Shown one piece after another: positions 48,108 through 58,496 of a stretch of 64,000 bases of DNA. Within the stretch, counting starts at the first letter, position 1. Each line of letters opens with the position of its first letter. The DNA comes from Entonaema liquescens (lineage: Eukaryota > Ascomycota > Sordariomycetes > Xylariales > Xylariaceae). The DNA lies in contig CADCSX010000008.1 of the NCBI GenBank assembly GCA_902805475.1, positions 2,276,001 to 2,340,000 of the forward strand. Direction: 5' to 3'. A program made the position numbers and the translations under genes. Under the pieces are notes generated by a model. That model saw only the letters and a list, made by a program, of their open reading frames with translations, ran no database searches and was not told the origin of the DNA.

Positions 48108-49780
48108 ATGGCCGCCGATACTAATGGTGATGCAGCTGCGGTTTTGGATGATATCAAACCTCCTCAAGGCGTTGTCTTACCACCAAAAGAATTTAGAAGT
48201 GCGTCTAAGCTGCATCCCTTCCAAATTAGAAGTCGCGTTAAGCTAACATATCTATAGCTATTCTTGAAAAGACAGCTGGTTTCGTCGCCCGAAACGGCAT
48301 CGCATTCGAAGATCGCGTCCGAGAAAAAGAAAAGAATAATCCTAAATTCAGTTTCCTTAGCAATGCTGACCCGTATAACCCTTATTACCTATGGAGGTTA
48401 AGTGAGATTAAAGAAGGCCGCGGCACTGCTGTAGCTGCAGGCCGAACCGGTGAAGCTGCCGCCGTTGTTGAAGAGAAGCCTGTTGGCCCTCCTAAACCTC
48501 CAGACTTCCAATTCTCCGCGCGTATGCCCAACATTAGCGCCCAGGATCTCGAGGTTGTGAAACTGACTGCGCTGTTTGTTGCAAAGAATGGCAGACAGTT
48601 TATGACCGCTCTCTCGCAAAGAGAGGCTGGTAATTACCAATTTGACTTTCTGAGACCGAATCACAGTCTTCACAATTTCTTCCAGCACCTTATTGATCAG
48701 TACTCGATGCTTCTACGAGCCGGCGGTATTGATGGCGAAGGAGGAAAGGTTCAACAAGAAAGGATTGCCGAACTGCAGCATAATATCGACGACAAATATC
48801 ATATCTTAAACCGCGCCAGGCAGAGAGCTGAATGGTTAAAACACCAAGAAGACGAGAAGCAAAAGAAGGAAGAGGAAGAAGAAAAGGAACGACTATCATA
48901 CGCCCAGATCGACTGGCACGATTTTGTCGTTGTCGAGACCGTTGTCTTTACCGAAGCTGACGACCAAGCAAATCTACCCCCACCGACGTCCCTCTCTGAA
49001 CTGCAATATGCTTCTCTTGAACAGAAGGCTAAGATATCCGTCAGTGCTAACTTACGTATCGAGGAAGCGATGCCTACAGATGACGACAATGCCTACGGCG
49101 GATACGCAGCAACGCCAAATTATAATCTTCCTCATCATCCCGCACAGCAAGGACAACATCTACCAGGAGCTCAACCACCAACTCCTCAAGGTCCGTATCA
49201 AATGGCACCACCGCCGCGTCCAGGTGGTACTCAAGAGGACGAGGAAGCGCAACGAATACGGGAAAGAGAAGAGGCTCGTTTACGTATGCAACATGCGCAG
49301 GCTGAGGCTAAGGGTGGTGCGGCCCCAATGAAGATCAAGGAGAATTACGTTCCCCGTGCAGCTGCAAGAGCGGCTAACCGACAAGGCACCCAGATGGCTC
49401 TTTGTCCAAATTGCCACCAGCAGATACCGATGAACGAGCTAGAAGCACATATGAGAATCGAGTTACTGGATCCTCAGTGGAAAGAGCAGAAAGCTAAAGC
49501 TGAATCTCGATATGCTACTACGAACCTGTCGCACTCCGACGTTGCCAACAACTTGAAGCGATTCGCAAGTCAACGAGGAGACTTATTCGACGGCGTCACC
49601 GGACAGCCTATTTCAGAAGAAGAGATGGCGAGAAGAAAGCGAGCAGCACTGAATAGCTTCGACGGCAATCCCGAGGGCAGGAGCCAGGCTCATATAAATC
49701 ATATGCAGAGCGTAAACGTCGACGAACAGATTGCCCGGATTCACCAGAGGTTTGCGAAGGACAATCAACAAGGCCATTGA
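48108..49780 (+). CDS. prp21: Splicing factor SF3a subunit 1 (SF3A1 / Prp21 / Sap114)
   Basis: Exon 1 is 48108-48198 and exon 2 is 48258-49780. The 59-nt intron has a GTGCGT donor, a GCTAAC branch and a TAG acceptor. The product is 537 aa. SF3a is part of the 17S U2 snRNP and acts in branch-site recognition in the nucleus. Two SURP modules are visible. The first is about residues 31-80 (TILEKTAGFVARNGIAFEDR, then PYYLWRL). The second is about 123-183 (LTALFVAKNGRQFMTALSQR, then FFQHLIDQYSMLL). A charged helical segment follows (DEKQKKEEEEEKERL), then the conserved IDWHDFVVVETVVFTEAD. A Pro/Gln-rich linker and a Cys-x2-Cys patch (LCPNCHQQIP) come next. The C-terminal region ends near NVDEQIARIHQRFAKD. 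The metazoan C-terminal ubiquitin-like domain is not apparent. Confidence 0.93.
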
Positions 49781-50458
49781 GGTCTAACTTAGTGATCGGT
49801 GCGTCTTAACAGCTAGTTTTATGCTGATAGAGGAACCGGGTTATGCCTAGAGTGTATGGAGTACAGGATTTTGCGGATAGACGAAATATTCCCGCCAGTC
49901 TCAAAGTTCCTTACGATCACGCCTCAGATTCGTGGAGAGAAATCGGGGGGAAACAGAACCAACCAATGGAAGGCTAAACAGGTAAACAATACCCAAAAAT
50001 AATAGTTGGTCTATATTCAAATTGCTCATACTCTAATACAGCGCTGTGCTCCCTGACCGTGTTGCTCCCGGAATCGTCGAGGTCCTGACCGTGTTATAAT
50101 TGGGTTGTACGAGCAGCCCCGTGTGAAACTAACTTATAAACAGCCTTGCCGTATATGACTATTGGGTAAAATAAGGTGATTATAGAACTCGCATTTGTAA
50201 AGCATTGCTAGATGAGGCTTGATATCATGAGCGTTACGTATGTGTATAACTGTATTATAAGTAGTAAACTAGCAATAGGCGTTTCCGGGATAAAAGTAGC
50301 TTTGGGTAGAAGCATAGCTCAAATCATTTATCATGATACATTAATAATTAGTCACATCGAATTTGACCTGACAAGTAATCATTGTTTCATTACATATTCA
50401 TATCATAGTCTATTCTGTTGAGAGTTATTTAGACACGTGAGTCTCTTCTCTATTTATT
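49781..50458. other. Intergenic between convergent genes
   Basis: Shared 3' region of prp21 (+) and the UBX gene (-). AT-rich; no supported gene. The open stretch at 50212-50421 has no recognisable features. Confidence 0.45.
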
Positions 50459-52028
50459 CTATGCCACTCCCTGGCCATCATCCGAGTCATCATCATCGTC
50501 GGGGATTATACTCTCGACAATCAAGTTCCCCGACCTGCCAATCGTATCTGCCAGGGTAGCCGTAGCATCCGGCTCGTAGACGACCCGGGGCATAGGCGAC
50601 GCGATGCGGAACTTATATTCGTGCTCATAGCCCTCGGGCTCCTCCACGTCGTCGTCAATCTGCTCTCCTCCCGCGAGCAAATCGTAACACTCGACAAAAG
50701 CATACAGTTCCTCCACCGTCGTCGACCCCGCGAACCGTCGCACGATCCGCCCACCCGCGTCGTCGGGCATCTTCAGGGCGAGCCGCACGACGTCTTTGGC
50801 CGCGGAGGCTTCGGGCTCCGGATCCACGGTGCGCGCGCGCCATCGCCGCCACTGCTGGCGCTGGGCGGCGCGACGTTCGGCGGCGCGGGCTTTCTCGCGG
50901 GCTTGACGCTCGGCCTCGGCGGCGGCGGCTTCGGCTTCCCTGCGCTGGCGGGCGCGCTCGCGATCACGGGCTAGGAGCGCTCGTACGCGGAGTCTTGCTC
51001 GGTGCGCAAGTTGCGGGCGACTTCGTTAGCGGTGCGCTCGGCGCGGGCGCCGGCAAGGTCGGGGGCGTACTTGGTGATGGCGGTTTGGATCTCGGCGAGG
51101 TAGGTCGCGGGGGCAGGGGGCCGGCGAGACGCTTGACGATACTCATGCGGGTGCTGCCCTCTTTAGGGGTCAGGCACACTAGGCACGAGAAGGGGAACTT
51201 TGTGCAGTTGTACTCAGCGGCGACTTGGTAGGCCTCGGAGTCGAGGACATTGCCGCCCCACAGGACGATGTTGTTACTCGGTTCGTTAATGAAGCTGACG
51301 ACGTCTGGCGAGAGGAGGGTCTCGCGCGTGAAGGATTCCGTGTCGTCATGTTCGGGAGACATGAGCACTATTAGGAGGAACTTAAGCTCTTTCTTAGCTA
51401 GGTCGAGGGCCTGTGCGAAACCACCCTCGAAGAAGGGGAGGCTGTCGTTTCCGTATTCCTCCTCGAACTCCCGCTTGAACCGGGCGGCGGTATCGCGCGG
51501 CATCAGCATGCGCCGTCCCATAGTGCCCTTCCATCCGCTTGTCATGCTCGTAGTTATCATGCGGGGCCGTATAGATGCGGGCAGGAATGCGAATATGTAC
51601 ATGAAGGTGCGGAAGAGTGTCGAAACGGCTTTATATCCGAAGTTGAAGGGAGCGAATAGGATAGTTAAGACGAAGGGTAAGCGGGTAGTCGTCTGAGGTT
51701 GCGGTACAATTCTCGGCGCGGGATCTGGTCTGGCTCGTGGTAATGGACGTCCGAAAGGCCGCGCCGATGCTGCGAAGCTTTCTTGTAGGTTCTCATGTCT
51801 TGCTGCTTGTCGGGGAATATCGTTCTGCGTAGCCATAGCCTCGGCTACAGGGTCGGGACCTTCGCCATCGAAGAACTTGGCTATTGCTATTTGTACATTC
51901 CATTGTGATCTCTCCAATAACGGCACCGCATCCTTAACATCTTGTGCTGTGACCTGGGTGTATTGCTCGAGGGCGGATTGCTGCTCTGGGGTGAGCTGAC
52001 CTATATCGAAACCGCCGCTGCTTGCCAT
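50459..52028 (-). CDS. ubx2: UBA-UAS-UBX protein of the Ubx2/UBXD8 (FAF2) type, two frame breaks
   Basis: This family recruits Cdc48/p97 to the ER or outer mitochondrial membrane for degradation of misfolded proteins. The start is ATG 52028. The UBA-like region is about residues 8-57 (LTPEQQSALEQYTQVTAQDV). A hydrophobic membrane hairpin is about 110-140 (LPFVLTILFAPFNFGYKAVS). A thioredoxin-like UAS region contains RRMLMPRDTAARF, LVIL-type strands and NIVLWGGNVLDSEAY. A charged helix (RDRERARQRREAEAAAAEAE) leads to the C-terminal UBX fold (DVVRLALKMPDDAGGRIVRR, then GYEHEYKFRIASPMPR). Two single-base losses break the frame. One is in a G5 run at 51109-51113 (after KRLAGPLPP; the true continuation is ATYLAEIQTAITKYAPDLAG). 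The other is near 50973-50976, between AYERS and LARDRERAR. With both repaired the protein is 523 aa; as sequenced it would stop at 50964 without a UBX domain. No introns are seen. Confidence 0.85.
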
Positions 52029-53197
52029 CGTCTCGATAGTGCACAACTAAGCATAAGTGTACTATTGCGCGATTTGATATAAAGGCCCCATGCGTCGTAT
52101 GAATTAGAGATTCCTTAGTGTCCGGGACTGTCTTATGGGATTTGGTGGCCTCGTTCGATGGTCGAATTCAATATATTACGTAGCTTCTTTTTGCCACCGG
52201 TTGTACTATGAAATTTCAACATGCCATTACCTGCTCTTGTGCATTATTACACTGATTTGTATGGTGTTTGAGGACTGTAAATATTATGTGCTTAGGCTTG
52301 ATGCTGGACAAGCTAAATATATGTAAGTTGGTCAGAGGTGACGACGAATAGGCGGCCGGGGGTTGTTAGGTTTGGTGGCCTTCCGGGCTGATACGTTTGA
52401 GTTATCTAATACTGTACGTGCCTACCAGGTACCTACATACCTAGGTAGTATCTTAAAGTTTAGATATGTACAATACAGTGCTACTTTGAAAAGACTAGCT
52501 TTGACTATGTAACTACCAAATTCAAACTTTAAGCCTATAATGGTTTAGTTTTTACTATTAAAGTTTAGTATTATGCACGAAAGTATTGTCCTACCTCCCT
52601 AAGCAGGGAATAATATAAATTCCTTCTATCATCTGCGCATGTACAATTATATTACCACCTCCATGCACACAGTCTTTAATCTCAAGGCTGAGAGAGGACA
52701 TCTTGGCAATCGGACGTCGGGGCCAATGAATTGTCTTTCCGCCTCTTAGTAATCTGCCGCCGTCATCCCACTACAACTTCACTGCAACTTCTACTGACGT
52801 GCTTAAACACGCCCGCATCGTATCTCTGTGCCCTTATCGTCAGCCTCACCAATCCGCCCCCCCCAAACCTTTCAATTGATACCCCAGAATTCTATTCCCC
52901 ACCCTTTCGTCTTTGCTGCGCGTACTATTTTGATTTATGGGCGAGAGCTCGCCCATTCTTGCCAGAAAAATGGGAGTGCTTTGAGGTTGTCTAAGTATGT
53001 GTGCAGTTTCAACTTTATTCCTCTGTTCTGCTCTTTTACTCTTTTACTCTTCTACTCTTCCGCTCCTCTGATCTTCCCGCTCTTCCTTTTCCTACCTTAT
53101 ATATAAAACTGAAAACTGACAACCTCATTATTTAGGGGTTGTATCGACAGGGGCAGCGTATACTTTCCTCCTGACTTAAGACCATTGCGATTACTCC
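52029..53197. other. Divergent promoter region between the UBX gene and pan3
   Basis: AT-rich left half with TACCTAGGTA-like motifs near 52420-52450 and CT-rich right half (52740-53100) that looks like the pan3 promoter and leader. No gene is supported. Confidence 0.45.
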
Positions 53198-56100
53198 ATG
53201 CCGAAAATACGAGAACCTGCAAGCTCTACCCCAATACCAATGGCAAATACGCGGTTCGGCACTGCCGATAGAGGGAGGCAGATGGCCTCCCCGAGGCCCA
53301 AAACGCGTGGTACGTCTTCTATCAAAGGAGTTGCTGGGGGCGCGTTACGGGCGTGCTTCCTGGCTTGCTTCCTGGCTTGTTCCATCTCTATCTCGTTTCT
53401 TTTCTAACCTTGTTGACTTATACCCTTTTAGACAGCAAGGACACGCTTTGTCGAAACGTTTTAATATATGGTCATTGCCGCTATGAAGACCAGGGATGCG
53501 CTTTCAATCATGATAAGGGTTCATCTAATTCAATGGACAAGTAAGTTGTGTCGCTCTTCACCTGCTTTACATACCGAGTTCCATCCCCCCAATGACCTGG
53601 CTGGCCCCCTCTTTGATTCCATCCGAGATTCCTTCGACGAGGCAAGAACAGTTTTGTATAGAATCGAAGGGCTTCGAACTAGGACACGTAGAAATTTTAA
53701 CCAATAAAATACCCATTCGATAATCGAGGAAACCGAGACCGTGGTAGGGGTAAAAGTATCCTACCACTATTCGATACCTATCTGCCGACCTCCTCTGGAG
53801 TTCTAGTCTGCTCGGCTATCTTAATTGCTATTAAATATAAGCGAAGAGGAATATACCTTTGGACAAGACATTTGATCGAATAAGTCTCTATACTATACGA
53901 TACATTGCAAAAATGATAAGGAATAGATGGAGAAGTCATGAGCGAACTGTTTCGGCACCACTGAGCAAAAATTCTCTATTGGGATGTGAGCATCGGGCAA
54001 TAGAGCATCGGGAAATACCGTCGTCTTTCGCGACACTAACATCATATTGGGCTCGAAGATACTTTGGAGGCCCTATACCCTCTACAAGAAATCCCTTAGT
54101 CCTTAGCCACCCAGGTTTCTCACCTCGTCCAGGCACTCGAATTACCGTGGTTCCTGGTTGTTCCATCCAGCATCATGAATTCGACATAGATTCCACTCAT
54201 AGAAGTTCTTCAGTTCCTCCGCGTTGGCCCTCACCTTGGAATAATATTCTACCAGGACTCGGTGTCGTAGCCAGCTCGGAATCTTCAACCAGCTTTCACG
54301 ATTATAGCACTACATATACAGCCAGTTTTGCTAACCAATCATCTAGTGGCTCTAAGAAATCTCTAAATGTCGAATCTCCATCATTCACACCTACTCAACT
54401 TGGAGGCAAGAAGTCTAACTTCTCTACAAACGCTACACCTTTTACGCCTCGGGGTGCTTCTACATGTGAGGACACCTTTTCACTGCCTCCCCTACTATGT
54501 ACGTACTTACGTGTCCAGCAGCTACAAACTCGACGTTACAACAAGATGCTGGGGCCTCTCTGTATAAGTCGACGCCGTTTGCGGATTTCGCTCCCCAAAA
54601 TTATGATTTAAATACCGCCGTAAGTCCAAGAGAGACGAGCCTCTGGGTTAAAGAGCTAACGAGGTTCAGACTGCAACCAACGGCTCCGCGGATGGCGGGT
54701 CCCTGGGATATGATCCTTTTACCATGCCTAGTGTTAACCAGGCACTTCCTTCCACACAATACAATCCATACGCCGAGGATCACAATGCCTTGGCTGGAGC
54801 AGGTGCACCATATTATACTGCTCAAAATTCTTATGCAGCTCCTTCTCAGCCTGTAAGACACAAATTTTGATATATCCGTCTTGGTTTACTATCTAACCAG
54901 TTATAGCTTCAATATCATCTCTATTATCCCATTACTACCGGGAGGGAGAATATGCAGCCTTATCAACGGCAGGTATACGACTTTTTTCTTCCAGAGTCTC
55001 TCAGAGAAGATCTTCAGAAAAAGTCTGAAGCTACTAGACAAGTCCTTCCGAGTCAACCTGGAGTACAGCTGCCAAATCTCCAACATTACCATTCCCTTGT
55101 TCCCTTAGATACCAAGATTCGAAGCACAGCTAGTACTTTTGGTCTTCCAAGCTGGGTATTCAAAGCAACTTCTCGCAAGAACGGGAACACATTCTGTTTG
55201 AGACGAATCGAAGGTATGTCCTAAAGCCAGGTTAAGTGGAAGTCAAAACTAAGTAGACGTCAGGATTCCGCCTTACAAATGAGGAAGCCATTAAAGCTGT
55301 GAACTCGTGGAAAAAGATTATACATCCTAATATAGTTACTACGATTGAAGCATTCACTACGAGAGACTTTAACGATAGTTCCCTCGTATTCGTTCACAGT
55401 TATCACCCGCTCTCAAAGACGCTGGCGGAGCATCACTTCCCCACTAATCGCTTCGGCCGTCCACCGACTGTATCAGAGAGAGTATTGTGGAGTTATCTCG
55501 TCCAGTTTGCCAGCGCTCTGAAGGCAATCCACAAGGCTAAACTGGCAGCGCGATGCATCGATATTAACAAAGTAATTTTAACGGACAAAAACCGGATCAG
55601 GCTTGGTGCCTGCTCGATTCTAGACGTCCTACACTTTGAAGTGCCGCGTCGGATCGAGGAGTTACAACAGGAAGACTTCTTTCACCTAGGACGCCTCATA
55701 TTGAGCATTGCGACGAATACTCCACCACGGAATCTTGGTGATCTACGCCTACCACTTGAGCAGCTAGGTAGAGCGTATTCTCCAGAATTAAAGGAGAGGA
55801 TATCTTGGCTTCTCAATCCACTACAAACCGTAACCACGAAGACTGCGGAGCAGTTAGTATACGACCTCGCTCAGCATATGGATGACGCCCTGGTGGCATC
55901 ATTCAATACCCAGGATGAGCTCACCGCTCACCTAGGTAGAGAACTAGAGAATGGCCGATTAGTACGACTATTGGCAAAATTAGGCTCTATTAACGAACGA
56001 CCAGAGTTTGACAATGACCCGAACTGGGCTGAGACGTCAGAACGCTATACTTTGAAGCTCTTCCGAGACTACGTCTTCCACCAGGTTGACGCACAAGGAA

Positions 56101-56297
56101 ACCCAGTCGTGGATCTGGGTCACATTATTAGCTGCTTAAACAAGCTAGATGCTGGTATTGACGAGAGGATTTATCTCACCAGTAGAGACCACCAATCGAC
56201 ATTCGTAGTCTCATACAAAGAATTGAAGAAGCAAGCCCAAAGTGCATTTAGCGATCTACTCAAGGGAGCTAATAAGCCGCAAGCCAACCGCTACTAG
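53198..56297 (+). CDS. pan3: PAN2-PAN3 deadenylation complex subunit PAN3
   Basis: PAN3 brings the PAN2 nuclease to poly(A)-binding protein for mRNA tail trimming in the cytoplasm. Seven exons: 53198-53309, 53432-53540, 54347-54465, 54519-54619, 54664-54852, 54907-55213 and 55264-56297. The phases agree and the product is 656 aa, a normal fungal size. An N-terminal CCCH finger (C44, C53, C60, H64 in DTLCRNVLIYGHCRYEDQGC) is followed by a PAM2 motif, about residues 80-89 (SLNVESPSFTP), for PABP binding. The linker includes YDPFTMPSVNQALPSTQYNP. The region from about MQPYQRQVYDFFLPESLRED onward is the pseudokinase, followed by a coiled coil and knob domain (PNWAETSERYTLKLFRDYVFHQ, DLGHIISCLNKLDAG). 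Intron 2 (53541-54346) is 806 nt, far longer than the others (44-122 nt). It contains an open frame running in phase into exon 3. The exon 3 acceptor is the least certain junction. Confidence 0.9.
53541..54346 (+). other. Unusually long intron 2 of pan3
   Basis: Starts with a perfect GTAAGT donor and ends with ATCTAG after a GCTAAC branch-like site. From 53859 a frame stays open through the intron into exon 3 without a stop. A transcript starting inside the intron could therefore encode a PAN3 form without the CCCH finger but with the PAM2 motif. No transposon signature is seen in it. Confidence 0.55.
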
Positions 56298-57834
56298 AAG
56301 AAGCGGAAGGTCCGCTATTCAAGATCAGCAAATTGATCTTTCACGGAAGACAGGGAAGAAAAAAAAATGACGTACGACCCGGTGAAGTTGGTGAATTAAA
56401 CGAGCACCGGAAAATGAGAAGTATTGGATGAGTTCAGGAGATAGGGCCATATTTATGGACAAGGATGCCTACAAAGAGTTCGGCGGTGAGTATGCCGAAG
56501 AAAAATACACGACTGTATGGGATATTCAAAGCGAAACCTATCCAGAATTTATCGGAACTTGCGAACAACACATACAAGAACCAAGAAGCCAAAACCCCAG
56601 CACTCAAACTCAGAACACGAAGTTACCAGCATAGATTCATTGCCCGATCTAGATATTCTTCTGCGCGAAAGCAGTGGGTTACAAGTTGAATCCCTTTCTG
56701 TCTGACTATTAGCATGGAGTCAACCTGAATTGAGAACCCCCCTTGCTATATTGGACTATATTTGCGTTACTCAGTTGAATACCGTCGATACATAGCAAGA
56801 GATGCATCATAGCGCTCCTCTTTCAGGTATTAACCTTTGCGATTTGGTTTCTTGCCGTTTCTCACGGTCATAGACGGGCCATTTAGGCTGGCTACGAAGG
56901 AAAAGACACAGCATTGCGATTTGTTTTCCAGCAAAGTTTTCGGATCAATATGCGGGTTTGAAGAAGCATGCGTGAATGAAGGTTCTGTGATCACACAAAC
57001 ATAACTATCCCCCCAGAGTATAAAGTAGAATACAAGCGAAGTCTCTTATCGTTCAGAAATTAGAGCTTCCTGAGGGATGATCTTGAGTGATTGTAATGAT
57101 GCGGTATATCGTGATGTGATCGTTAGATGTACAGAATGGTTTTACCTGTATAACCATTCAATAAGATACTGTTTAGAAAAAAATTTTTATGTAGACTCAA
57201 GTATAGTGCCTATATGATCAGAAGGGCTTCATGAGAGGGTATGATTTTACTATCCTAGTGCATAAGATTGTGATAAGAACATGCGGCAATAAGGATGTAC
57301 TGACTAGAGAAAAATATCGTTAGAAAAAGAGGTTAAATTTTATAATAGGGGTAGACAATTGATTCATAGCAGGGTTGAAGCATGTGTGTACTTATATTTA
57401 ACATCCAGACATGAGTGAGACAAGTTTCATTTTAAATATAAGAATGCATCATTACTACAACGTAAGTTGCTTGCAGTTGAGGTAAAGCTTGAATAATGAT
57501 ATATTTTAGGGTTAGACGTTTTCGAGATCAAAGTCACTCCATAAACACATGTAGAGCCAATACAAATGAGCTTTTCTCCCGTACATACCCTAAGAGGTAA
57601 TCTAGTCATGACTTCATTCGCCGACGCTCCATGCCGCTTACTCACTATTTGTGTTCTCATTCCCTGTCATATTCGCACCTAGTTTAACTTGATATTGTCA
57701 TTCATAGGGCAAAATATTCCAAGTATCTCTTCGTACTAAAACCCTTAGGTTTCTTAAAGAGGGGATCCGGAGATCTCGCCAGTCCCTCTTCATCCTGGCA
57801 CCCCCATGCATGAGAGTCGACAGTCTTTAGAGTC
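56298..57834. other. Intergenic between convergent genes
   Basis: Shared 3' region of pan3 (+) and lsm7 (-). AT-rich from about 57050 to 57500. Overlapping open stretches at 56428-56705 lie right behind the pan3 stop and read Gln/Asn/Thr-rich without family features; they are more likely 3' UTR. Confidence 0.45.
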
Positions 57835-58454
57835 TCAATCTTCTGATTGTTGCCCGAAGGGATTCTCAATCTCCTCACTTCCATCTACTGGGCTGATGAC
57901 TACCAGGAGAGTACCTCGGGCGACTACCAGGCCCAGTGATCGAGTTGCCTCCTTACCTTCATCATCTGTATTGGCGTGTATCAGTTCTCTGCTCTCACGT
58001 GATATACAGGAACAGCTTTGGAGCGGGTTGATGTAGGACTTACCTCGCATGACCTCTTGTACGTCGTCGAGAACCAAGTTCATGAGCGCATCATAACCCT
58101 TGAGCGTACCAGTAACTACAGACCGTGATGGAGGTTAGCTTGGATTCACAACCATCTAGTACTGCGGTGTATGCAGTGGTGTAGAGTTAGGTCAGTTTAA
58201 GTGAAGAGGGGGGTAAGGAAGACTGAGGACAGACCTTCTCGCCCGCCGTTGAATTTGACAGTGATTCTCTTGTCTACGTATTTGCTCAGGTCGAGGATGT
58301 TCTCTTTCTTTGGACGTTCCCGTTCCTGCGGTGCGCCTCCGCTAGCGCCCGAGTCAGCTCCGTGTCCACCTCGCCCGCCGCCTCGTCCGCCCCGCGCTCC
58401 GCGGGGATGTCCGCCACCTCCTCGGCCACCGCGGTAGTGGCCACGGTCGGCCAT
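57835..58454 (-). CDS. lsm7: U6 snRNA-associated Sm-like protein LSm7, with RGG-rich N-terminus
   Basis: Three exons on the minus strand: 58454-58235, 58115-58044 and 57965-57835, with introns of 119 and 78 nt. The product is 140 aa. LSm7 is part of the LSm2-8 ring on U6 snRNA in the nucleus and the LSm1-7 ring in cytoplasmic mRNA decay. Sm motif 1 is seen in ILDLSKYVDKRITVKFNGGR followed by VTGTLKGYDALMNLVLDD. Sm motif 2 is seen in LGLVVARGTLLVVISPVDG. The usual LSm7 end, EEIENPF, is present. The first 45 or so residues are Arg/Gly-rich (HYRGGRGGGGHPRG and onward), a low-complexity extension longer than the compact Sm fold needs. It may be a substrate for arginine methylation (inference). 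A GTGTGG hexamer repeat lies just upstream of the ATG. Confidence 0.92.
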
Positions 58455-58470
58455 TATGTAAATCTGGATG

Positions 58471-58496
58471 TGTGGGTGTGGGTGTGGGTGTGGGTG
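58471..58496. repeat. GTGTGG hexamer repeat in the lsm7 leader
   Basis: About four copies of TGTGGG run from 58471 to 58496, that is CCCACA repeats in the sense of lsm7, 17-42 bases upstream of its ATG. It is probably transcribed as part of the 5' UTR; no function is known. Confidence 0.7.

Noticed and set aside
53859..54346. Treating this open frame as normal pan3 coding sequence
   Set aside because: The residues before the PAM2 motif have no PAN3 character, and splicing the CCCH exon directly to exon 3 gives a family-like protein; kept only as an isoform hypothesis.
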